Positions 24,601 through 36,600 of a DNA stretch of 64,000 bases are shown piece after piece. The position numbers and the translations under genes were made by a program. Below the pieces are notes generated by a model. It saw only the letters and a list, made by a program, of their open reading frames with translations, searched no databases and had not been told where the DNA came from. The DNA comes from Elephas maximus indicus (lineage: Eukaryota; Chordata; Mammalia; Proboscidea; Elephantidae): assembly GCF_024166365.1 (NCBI RefSeq), contig NC_064827.1, positions 76,151,135 to 76,215,134 on the forward strand. Direction: 5' to 3'. Position 1 is the first letter of the stretch. Each line of letters begins with the position of its first letter.

Positions 24601-27600
24601 AACCATGCACTTACCATATGGCCCAGCAATTGCACTCTTGGGTATTTATCCCAGACAAATGAAAACTTATGTTCACATAAAAATCTACACATGAGTATGA
24701 TGGCTTTACTCACAACAGCCAAAACTGGAAACAAGTCAGATGTCCTTCAACGAGTCAATGGTTAAACAATTTGTGGTACATCTGTACCATGCATTACTAC
24801 TCGGCAATAAAAAGAAACAAACTATTGACACACAACAACCTGGATGAATCTCGAGGGAAGTACGCTGAGTGAAAAAAAGCCAATCCCCCAAAATTACATA
24901 CTGTATGATTCCATTTATGTAACATTCTTGAAATAACAAAATTATAGAAATGGAGAACAGATTAGAGGTTGCCAGGGCTTCACAGGCCAGGGGTGGCAGG
25001 AGGGAGGTGGGTGTGGTTATAGAAAGGTAGTATGAGGAATCCTTGTGGTAACAGCAGAGAACTAAATACACATACACAAATAAGTACAAGTAAATGTGGA
25101 GAAATGTGAAACAAGATCTTGGATTATATCAGTATCAACATTCTGGTTGTGAAACTATATTATAGTTCTGCAAGATATTACTATTAGCAAAACTGAGTAA
25201 AGGGTAAATGGGATCTCTCTGTATTATATCTTACAACTGCATGTGAATCCATGATTACCTCAAAATAAAAAGGTTCATTTAAGTAAATAAATAATTATAA
25301 AATCTAAACCTAAAGTTGTTCTTTAAAAATGAACTCTAAACGTTTGCATTTCAAAAATATTTGCCCTCTCAAAGTGCTCAAATCAAAAGATTTCATAGCA
25401 AGCAAATGAGTCTCATAACAGTGCTCTGGAGTATGAAGTATACATCCCTGCTATGCACAGGGAACTAGAGGGGGAACCTTCTATCTGATACCAGGTGGCT
25501 TAGAAGGAAATACACTAAAACTGTCATAGCAGCTGCTAGTGATGTCAAACAAATTGGACTCCAATTTCATTTCTGTTTATTTCTTTTACCTTTGTTAAAA
25601 AGCATGAAAAATTAGATTCTTGGTGGAAGGAATTATAGATGTGTTATTAAGTTATTCTTCATACTTTTCTGTAGTTACATTAAAAATTTTTAATAAATGC
25701 TGTTCTGAAACTATAAAACAGCCTTAGCTGACAGAATGTAATATGTAGAATAATATATATGATATGCTACCACTTGTATAAAAGAAAAAAACATATATAT
25801 ATCCATACACACGCATACAAATACTTGCTTACATTTACTTGTACGTGCCTGAACTGTTGCTTCTGTAAGGTTCCATAAGAAATGAACACTGGCTATCAAC
25901 ATGAAGAAGAGAACTCAGTGTCTGGGGACAGGAATGGAAGAGAGACTTAACACTTAGTCTTTTACACTTATTAAGTTTGGAACCTCGTGATTGTATTGCC
26001 TATACAAAAATAATTATTAAAAATATACTACCTATTCTACACCTGGAAACCCTGGTGGCGTAGTCGTTAAGGGTTCAGCTGCTAATCCAAATGTCGACAG
26101 TTTGAATCCACCAGGTGCTCCCTGGAAACCCTATGGGGCAGTTCTACTCTGTTGTATAGGGTTGCTATGAGTTGAAATCAACTCAATGGCAATGGGTTTG
26201 GTTTTTTTGGTTATTCTACACGTTGTTGTTGTTAGGTGCCATCAAGCTGATTTTCACTCATAGTGATCCCACGTGACAGAGCAGAACGACTGCATAGTTT
26301 TCTTGGAGGAACTGGAATCAACTCAATGGTACATGACAATAACAATCTTCCAAAAGCAGGTTGCCAGGTCATTCTCCCTTGGACCTGCTGGGTGGGTTTG
26401 AATCACCGACCTTTCAGTTAACAATAGAATACTTAACCACTTGTGCAATAAGAACACATTAAAAAGGCCGAAATGGCAAATGTTTTGTTTTATATGTACT
26501 TCACCACAATAAAAAATATACATGTGTATGTGTGTGTGAAACCTATAGATCTATATATTCAATGCAATTCCTATCAAAATTCCAGGAAATTTTGCAGAAA
26601 CTGACAAGTTGATTTAAAAATTATATGAAAATGCAAAGAACCAGAATAGTCAAAACAATCTTGAAAAAAGAGACCAAGCTGGAGAACTCACACTTTCCGA
26701 TTTTAAAACTTAGTACAAAATTACACTAATTAAGACAGTGCGGTACTGGTGTCAGAACAAATATTTCAGTGGACCAGAACTGAGAGTCCAGAAATAAACG
26801 AAAAATATGTGCTGCAAATTTTAACCTCTATGCCTGTTGTTATAATTCCATTTGGGGATGGGCTGTCTTTGCTACGTTCATAAGGCAGGACCTGTGTAGG
26901 GTGTGTATTGAGTCAATCTCTTACAAATATAAAAGAAGCAGATTAGGCTAGTAGAGATGGGGGAAGATAGGTGCCAAGCCACATAGAGATCTCCAATGAA
27001 CCAGGAAACAGAAGTGAAGAGACAAGGACCTTCTCTCCCAGAGTTGACAGAGAGTGAAAGCCTTCCCCTGGAGCCAGCTCCCTGAATTCTGATTTCTAGC
27101 CTAAACTGTGAATAAAGGAGCCCTGATGGTACAGTGATTAAGGTGCTCAGCCGCTAACCAAAAGGTCGGTGGTTTGAACCCACCAGCTGCTCGACGGGAA
27201 AGCAGTGTGGCAGTCCATAAAGATTTACAGCCACGAAACCTTACAGTGCAGTTCTACTCTGTCCTATAGGGTTGCAATGAATCGAAATCAACTCGATGGC
27301 AGTGGGTTTGGTTTAAACCGTGAGAAAATAAACACCCGTTTGTTAAAACCATCCACTTGTGGTACTTCTGTTACAGCAGCACTAGATAACTAAGAACTTA
27401 CACTTGTGGTCAACTGATTTTCCACGACAGTGTCATGACAATTCAGTAGGGAAATTCAACATATGGTGCTGGGAAAAACACAGTTGGACCCCTCCCTATC
27501 TCACTCCATATACTATAAAAATTAACTCAAAACGTATCATAGACCTGAACGTAAGCACTGAAACTATAAAACTCTTAGAAGAAAACACGAGTATCTTTGT

Positions 27601-30600
27601 GATCTTGAATTAGGCAATGATTTCTTACATGAGGCACAAAAAGCACAACTGACAAAAGAAAAAAAAATAGGATACTATGAAAATTAAAAACATTTGTGCT
27701 TCAAAGGATACTATCAAAAAAATGAAAAGACAATCCACAAAATGGGAGAAAATATTCACAAATCATGTTTCTGACAAGGGATTAAATCCAGAATAGAGAG
27801 CTTCTATAACTCAAGAAGAAAAAAACAAATAACCCAATTAAAAAGCAGGCAAGGACTTGAATGATATTTCTCCAAAGAAGATACACAAATGATCAAATAG
27901 CACGTGAAAACATGATCAACATCATTAGTCATTAGGGAAATGCAAATCAAAATCACAATGAGATACCACTTCACACCTACTGGCAACAATTATTAAAAAA
28001 AAGAAAAAAATAGCAAGTGTTGACAAGGATGTGGAGAAATTGGAACCCTAATGCATTGGAAATGTAAAATCATGCAGCCACTATAGAAAAAAGTTTGGTG
28101 GTTTCTCAAAAAATTAAACATAAATTACAATCCGGCAATTCCACTCTTAAGAGTATACCCAAAAGAAATGAAAGAAAGGACTCAAACAGATACTTGTATA
28201 CCAATGTTCATAGCAGCATTATTCAAAATAGTCAAAGGGTGGAAACAACCTAAGTGTCCATTAAACAGATAAACGTATAAACGAAATATGGTATATCCAT
28301 ACAATGGAATATTATTCATTCATAAAAAGGAATGACATCCTGATATATTCTACAACATGGATGAACCATGAAGAGAGTATGGTAAGGGAAATCAGCCAGT
28401 TGCAAAAAGACAAATATTGTATGATACCACTTACATGAGGTGTCTAGAATAGGCAAATTCACACAGAAAGAAAATAGGCTAGAGGGGCTCCGGGGAGGGG
28501 GCAAACAGGAGTTACTGTTCAATGAGTACAGTTTCTGTTTGGTCTGATTAAAAAAATATGGAAATAGATGGTAATGACAGTTACACAACATTGTGAAAAA
28601 ACAATGCCACTGAATTGTACACTCAAAAATAGTTCAAATGATAAATTTTGTTATGATATAAAGATTAAAAAAAAAAAGATCACCTTTGTATAGCATCCTA
28701 TTTCCGCTAAAAATCCATTAGGTCAGGATATATAATTTATTATTTTTAAAGTAATTAGTTTCAAAGTTCACAATCTGCTATTTCTGTAACCCTAACTCCC
28801 TTCTATCTAGTTTAAGGTTAGTTCCAAAGAACAAGTATGCCAGGAACCAGAAAATAATTCTATATTTGGCCTGTATTAATTATAATTTTTCATCACAGTC
28901 TAACCTCCCCTCTCCCCATCTTCCCAAAATGAAGAGTGCTGTTCTTTTTGGTTAGCTTCATAGACCCGCCACAAATATTTTGAAAATATTTTTCTTCTCT
29001 GATACTAAAAAAACAAAACCAGCTGCTGTTAAGTCAATTTCAACTCACGGCAACCCTTTGTGTTAAAGAGCAGTTCTACTCCACTGTTCTAGTTCTAGTT
29101 CCACCGTGGAGTTTGTACAAGTGCTTTGCTGTAATTTGTACAAGGGTGGGCAGTGTTTTCTGCTTTGTTTCCAGTCCATTGCCTATAAGACCTGCATGTT
29201 GTTAGTTAGCATTTGTCCTATCTGCACTACCTTTCAGACTTTACATCTTTTAAGAAGATGCTTAACTTCCATTAGTGAGGGTTTGTGCCCATCACACCAT
29301 GAATGTCATTTGTATACTTCCCCCCTAACATATTCTCTGATACAAGCCACCAAAGGAACTCATCTTCCATTCTTCTTCCCACACTGCATCTCTGAAGAAG
29401 AAATGTTCTCTATTTTTCACACTGTTGCTCTCTCAACTTGCCCACTCTCAGGAAACTGTGTTTCCTATAAACTTGGGGGTTCCACTGTGTACACTTCTTT
29501 ATAATGATCTATTATCAAAATGTTACCCAAAGAATAAACCCACTGTAAAGTCCATCCTGAATTAAGCAGACTGTCCTCTAGAGGGCATCCTAGTGGCGCA
29601 GTGGTTTAAAACAGCCTAACCAAAATGTCGGCAGTTCAAACCCACCAGCTGCTCCTTGGAAACCCTAGGGGGTAGGTCTACTCTGTCCTAGAGAGTCGCT
29701 ATAGTGGGAATCGACTCGATGGCAACAGGTTTGGTCCTCTAAAGGGACGTGACTTCACCCTACTTTAATTATACTGCCCTCTCTCCCCAATTGTTTTTTC
29801 CCAAATTGCACCTTAATGTCATGCCATCTATCTGCAGTGGGGGACATTATAAGGAAGAGTCTTCTGCAGAGCTTTTCACTGTGTAGACTATAAACAAGAT
29901 ACAGAGGATACTGTGATTAAACAATATCCTTCAAGGAGAACCCAGAGGAGGGACGTCTCTTTGCTCCCTCTTTCAGGTATAAACAAGATTTCCCTGAGAA
30001 GCTAGTTTGTTTTTATCACCTTTCAGACTCTGAATTTTTAAACTGATCTGTTTCCATCTTTTTGTAGGCTCCTGGAAAGCTTAGGGTCTAATATCTAAGA
30101 AGTAACCTGGTCATCATGGCTTTTACTTTATATACTATTCTTGCTTTAACTGCTGGCTCCATCTTGGTTTCCTATCTTTACTTTCTCTTTATCTCATTTT
30201 TCTTACTTATTCTAAATGTAACTTATCTTGCCAAACTGAATACATCTTGGTAAACCACCCCATGTGCTTTTTGGAACAAAGTGAGTTATCAATTAATTTG
30301 CATTCTGAAACTAACTGCAGCACAGAGTCCTGAGGGACTCCATGATTCCCATATGTGAACCTGCCAAAATCTGCACCCATAGAGTAGCATCTGGGGTCTT
30401 AAAAGCCTGTGAGTGGCCATCTAAGATACACCACTAGTCTCACCCCTTTGGGAGCAAGGGAGAATGAAGAAAATTAAAAACGCAAGGGAAAGATTAGTCT
30501 AAAGGACTAATGGACCACAACTACCATGGCCTCCACCAGTCTGAGTCCAGTACAACTAGCTGGTACCTGGCTACCAGCACTGACTGCTCTGACAGGGATC

Positions 30601-33600
30601 ACAGTAGAGGGTCCTGGACAGAGCTGGAGAAAAACGTAGAACAAAATTGTAACTCACACAAAAGAAGACCAGACTTACTGGCTTGACAGAGACTGGAGAA
30701 ACCCCAAGAGTATGGCCCCCGGACACCCTTTCAGCTCAGTAATGAAGTCACTCCTGAGGTTCACCCTTCAGCCAAAGATCAGAAAGGCCCACAAAATAAA
30801 ACAAGACTAAAGGGGCACACCAGCCCAGGGGCAAGGACTAGAAGGCAGGAGGGGACGGAAAAGCTGGTAATAGAGAACCCAATGTCAACAAGGGAAGGTG
30901 TTAACCTGTCGTGGTGTTGTTAACCAATGTCATAAAAAAGTATGTGTACCATTCAATGAGAAACTAGTTTGTTCTGTAAACCTTCATCTAAAGGACAATT
31001 AAAAAAATAAAAAAAAACCTCCGCCCATAGCCTCCTGAACTGCAAGTCAGCTTTTTGGCCGGCCCATCATCCCTGGGGATTATGTGAAAATGATAGTGGA
31101 CCATAAGGTGAAGAACATCACTGTGAAACCCTGTCACTCTCAAAGGCCGGTGAGTATCTGGAGAACATACATAAACGACTTAGGTAGCATCCTTCTACCT
31201 GAGCCCAGGCACAATAACTAGAGTAAAATAGCAACTGCCCCCTGCTATGACTGCTACTTCTGCAGATCCCAGTAGAGGATTTGGAGAGGTATGTCTCTAA
31301 ACTAGAGCCCTTGTCCCTCATCTCCTCAGTTTAGCAGCAGCTTATAAATTCTAATCAAGCACACACACAAATAAGAAAAGCCTATGAAATCTCAGTATAA
31401 ACTCCATGTAGGTCAGCCAACTACACACATAGAGTGCCCTCCACAGAGTCCAGCATTGCCATGGACAAGACACATGCCCCAGTCCTCCCAACCCCTTTCC
31501 AGCCTTGTTTTGCTGCTTAATTTGTAAGAAAGCCTTACGGCTTCTCTTAGGGCTTCAAACAGTCACTAAAGCAAGATTCTCAACCTTATCCTGAATTTAG
31601 GTCAAACTGCACACATCACCTTGCCCAATTAATTCCCAACCTTTGAATCAGGAGCACTCTCAAGGCCCCCATTCTTAGCAGCCCCTATTTCTATCCTTTT
31701 TGAAGATATTTGCTCATAGTTCCATTCCATTCACTGCATCCTGTCTCCCTGTTCCCTCCTGTCCCTCAAACCTCCTGGATTCTAAACTTTTGTAATTCTT
31801 TGTTTAGTTGATCTTGCTATCTAAAACAAGTATGTTCTTTCTTTACTTCTACACACTGGTATTTACAAAATATCCTTAGCTTAAGAAATAAAAACCTATT
31901 TAAAATTATATCTTACAGTCTTTGTACGATAATGCAAAACACCGGGAATAATGAGTGGGGATTTGACATGACAATGCCATTCATACCTTTACAATCCAGA
32001 AGGTAATATTATCTGTGCCTTCAGTCTGTATCAGAGTTTCTCAACCACAACATGAACTGGTAATTCTTGATTTTGAGGGGCTGCTATCCTATGCATTTCA
32101 GGATGTTTAGCAGCATCCCTGGCCTCTCCATCAACTAGATGCCTATAGCAGTTGAGCCGAATCAGACTCACACCAACCCTATAGGATAGAGTGGAATCGT
32201 CCCATAGGGTGTCCAAGGAGCAGCTGGTGACTGCTGACTTTTTGGTTAGCAGCCAAGCTCTTAACCAGTATGCCAGCAGGGGTCCAAAACGCCACCAGAC
32301 ATAGCCGAATGTCCCCCCAAGGGGCAAAACTGCCCTGACTGAGAACCAATGGACTCGACCTCTTCTTGCCTGAGCTTTAATATTATTAAAACAGCATCTG
32401 GAGCACATTTGGCCCCAATATATTTTGCCTAACTGGCCTGTGTATCCAACAGTTTTCTGAACATCTACACTTCTGTGTCTTCCCTTGGAAGCATATCAAA
32501 CTCAGTGAGACCCAATCTAAACTCCCTTGCATTCCTTAATCTAGGTATACTACTTACTAAGTAATCCATGCTAGAGACTAAGAGAACATGCTGAACACTT
32601 CTCTCTCCTTCATAATCTAATCTGTCAACAGCTATTCCTCCTTCGTATCCTTTCTTACATCAGATTCACTTGTCACTGCCTTACTTCAGGCCCTCATAAT
32701 GTGTCACTTGGCCTATTGCTCCTATGACATTTTTGTCCCATTTCAATCCATGGTCTACAATGCTACCAGAATAATATATCTGAAACCTATCATCACTCCT
32801 TAAAATCTTTTGAGATTGAAAAAGCTTTGGAAACAAATAGTGGTGATGGTTGCACAATACTCTAAGTGTGATTAAAGCCGCTGGATTATAAACCTGAAAA
32901 TGGCTAAAATGTAAATTTTATGTTGTGTATATTTTATCACAATAAAACAATATTTTCATGAGAAAAAAATCACTCAAGAGGACTCCTCTGTCTATGGTAG
33001 CGTTTTCAAATGTTATGGATTGAATAGTGCCCCCCTGCCCCTCAAAAAATATACTGAAGACCTAACCCCTGTTCTTGTGACTGTTATCTTGTTTGGGGAA
33101 ATGGAGTCTTTCTTTGAAGATTGCAGTAAGTCAGACTAGAGTAGGGTGGGTCCTATTCCTAACTCCTTGAGTAGGGTTTTACAAAAGGGGCGATCAGACA
33201 TGGAAAGAGAGTCATACATGGGGGAAACAGCATGTGAGGCTCCATCTACAAGCCAAAAAATGCTCAGGGCTACCAGAAACTGAAGGAGACAAGGGTCTTC
33301 CCCTAGAGCCCACAGAGAAAGTGCATAACTATACCGACACCCTGAATTCAGACTTTTAGCCTCTAGAACTGTGAGAAAATAAATTTCTGTTCTTTAAAGC
33401 CACCCACTTTATGGTATTTTGTTATGACAGCCCAAGGAAACTAAAGACACTAAACTCCATTCAGATACCATCCTTATGGTTTTGTCATATTTCTACCACA
33501 TATAGCAGTCAATCTTTAGTTTTTTTTTAATCTACTTTTTTTTAGTTAGTTGCATTTTAAACAATATAGCAAAATTATGATGTGATTTGTTTTTCCCTAA

Positions 33601-36600
33601 AATACAAAAACATTTCAAAGTGTTTACCCATGTAAAAGATAAAAATCCAAGTTTATTGGCTTAGTCTTCCATGATATGGCCTCTGCCTGTCTTCCCAGCA
33701 ACACCACCAGTTCCCTGAACTACATCAAGTTCCCTCAGTCATTTTCTTTCAGATTAAGCTATACCATTGCACGTGGTATTTATTCTGTCTGTATGTTCTC
33801 TCCTTCCCCTTTTGTCTACCTGAACAAACTCTCCTCATCCTCCCACTGTGAAACCATCTTTAACTCCTGAGTTAAATGTTACTTCAACGTTCCCCAACAC
33901 CTTGGGTTATAGCACTCACTACACTCATAATGATCATTTGTTTACCTCTCCATCTCCTTTACGATACTGATAGCCCCTCAAAAACAGAGAGAAGTATCTG
34001 ACTCTATCCCTGGTACCCACTGGGAATAGGACTTAACACAAGAAGCCATTCAAGGAAATGTGTGCTGTAAAGCAGTATACTATTCAGTTCAACAAACCTT
34101 TATTGTCTACCACTACAAGGTAGTGGAGATCGTGGAGAATACAAAAAATAAACATGATCCTGGCCCTCAAAAAGCTTACAATCTAATCGTGGAGAAACGT
34201 ATATTTGCTATCATACAAAAAAACACACTCTTAAGTGGTAAAATGGAGCAATAAAGCGTTACGTGGCAAAACAATGTCAGTGTGGAAAAGAGATAATGGA
34301 AATTTAAAACTGGTAAATAAAAATCAGATATATACTCTGCTGGGTCACTCAAACCTCACCAAGTCATGGCTCTGATATCTGTTCTATCACAAGGATTGTA
34401 TAAATGAAAAAATGGACATGAAGGTGCTCTGAAAACTGTAAATAGCTATGTAAATTCTAGGCTTTATGAACAACTCTGGCTGTGGAATTCAGGAGCCCTG
34501 AATGAAAGCGGTACCTGGGCTGAGCTCAAGAGGGAGATACTAGCGAGCACTCAGGCAAAATTTTGCTGAAGATCATTCAAAAACGGCTGCAGGAATATAT
34601 CGACAGGGAACTGCCAGAAATTTGGACCAGTTTCAGAAGAGGACTTGGAACCAGGGATATCATTGCTGATATCAGACAGATCCTGGCTGAAAGCACAGAA
34701 TACCAGAAGGATGTTTACCTGTGTTTTATTGACTATGCAAAGGCATTCAACTGTGTGGATCATAACAAATAATGGATAACATTGAGAAGAATGGGAATTC
34801 CAGAATACTTAATTGTGCTCATGAGGAACCTTTACACATATCAAGAGGCAATTGTTCAGACAGAACAAGGGGGTACTGATTGGTTTAAAGTCAGGAAAGG
34901 TGTGTTTCAGTGTTGTATTCTTCCACCATATCTATTCAATCTGTATGCTGAGCAAATATTACAAGAAGCTGGACTATATGAAGAAGAACAGGACATCAGG
35001 ATTGGAGGAAGACTCATTAACAACCTGCATTATGCAGGTGACACAACCTTGCTCGCTGAAAGTGAAAAGGACTTGAAGCACTTACTAATGAAGATCAAAG
35101 ACCACAGCCTTCAGTATAGATTGCATCTCAATATAAAGAACACAAAAATCCTCACAACTGGACCAGTGAGCAACATCATGATAAACGGAGAAAAGATGTA
35201 AGTTGTCAAGGATTTCATTTTACTTGGATCCACAATCAACATCCATGGAAGCAGCAGTCAAGAAATCAAAAGACGCATTGCACTGGGTAAATTTGCTGCA
35301 AAGGACCTCTTTAAAGTGTTGAAGAGCAAAGATGTCACCTTGAAGACTAAGGTGCACCTGACCCAAGCCATGGTATTTTCAGACACATCATATGTATGTG
35401 AAAGCTGGACAATGAATAAGGAAAACCAAAAAACTTACACCTTTGAATTGCGGTGCTGGCAAAGAACACTGAATATACCATGGACTGCCAAAAGAATGAA
35501 CAAATCTGTCTTAGAAGAAGCACCACCAGAATGCTCCTTAGAAGAAGTACAACCAGAATGCTCCTTAGAAGCAAAGATGGCTAGACTGTGTCTTACACAC
35601 TTTGGACATGTTGTCAGGAGGGATCAGTCCCTGGAGAAGGGCATCATGCTTGGCAAAGTACAGGGTCAGCGGAAAAGAGGAAGACCCTCAACGAGGTGGA
35701 CTGACACAGTGGCTACAATAATAAGCTCAAGCGTAACAACAATTGTAAGGATGGCGCAGGACCGGGCAGTGTTTTGTTCTGTTGTGCGCAGGGTCACTAT
35801 CAGTCGGAACTGACTTGACGGCACCTAACAACACCACCACCACACAGGGTATTCTACTATAGAGGAAGTACAGGTGGTGGACATGAATGTGGATGCTTCA
35901 GCCAGGCTGCCTAGGTTTGAATCCAAACTCTTCCACTTACTTACTAACTGAATGACTTTGGAAAGTTACTTAATCTCTCTGTACTTCAGTTACCCATCTG
36001 TAAAATGGGGCAACTAACAGTACCCACCTCACAGGGTTGTTATGAATAGTAAATGAATTAATATTTGTGTTGTGAATTATGTAAGTAGGTGCCAAGCTGA
36101 ATGAATGAAAGCAGAGAATCAGGAAAGTCCAGGGCATGTTGTCAGAAGAGGATACCAAAGTGCTTAGGTCAAAAAAGGCATGCTATCCCACTTTGGTGAG
36201 TGGCGCCTGGGGTCTTAAACCCTAGCAAGCAGCCATCTAAGATACATCAATTGGTCTCAACCCACCTAGAGCAAGGGAGACTGAAGAAAACCAAAGATAC
36301 AAGGCAATTATGAGCCCAAGGGACAGGACGGGCCACGTAAATCAGAGACTACATCAGCCTGAGACCAGAACTAGATGGTGGCCGGCTATAACCGATGACT
36401 GTCCTGACAGGAAACACAACAGAATTCCTGATGGAGCAGGAGAACAGTGGGATGCAGACCGCAAATTCTCGTAAAAAGACCAGACTTAAAGGGCTGAATG
36501 GGACTAGAAGGACCCCGGAGGTCACGGTCCCCAGATTTTCTGTTACCACAAGACTGGAACCATTCCCAAAGCCAACTCTTAAGACAGGGATTAGACTGGA

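Larger units (their letters stand above)
26545..28676 (+). mobile_element. L1M-type LINE, 5'-truncated, interrupted by an LTR
   Basis: Two segments (26545-26830 and 27399-28676) read colinearly as the C-terminal part of L1 ORF2 and the 3' UTR. Markers are ACTAATTAAGACAGTGCGG, CATTAGTCATTAGGGAAATG, ATGAGATACCACTTCACACC, TGGAATATTATTCATTC, CTGAATTGTACACT and a poly(A) end. The ORF is closed by many stops. Confidence 0.85.

Noticed and set aside
24736-25089. 117-codon minus-strand frame
   Set aside because: Antisense reading of an L1M 3' end.
29106-29504. 132-codon plus-strand frame rich in Cys and Ser
   Set aside because: No signal peptide, domain or family pattern; isolated in an intron.
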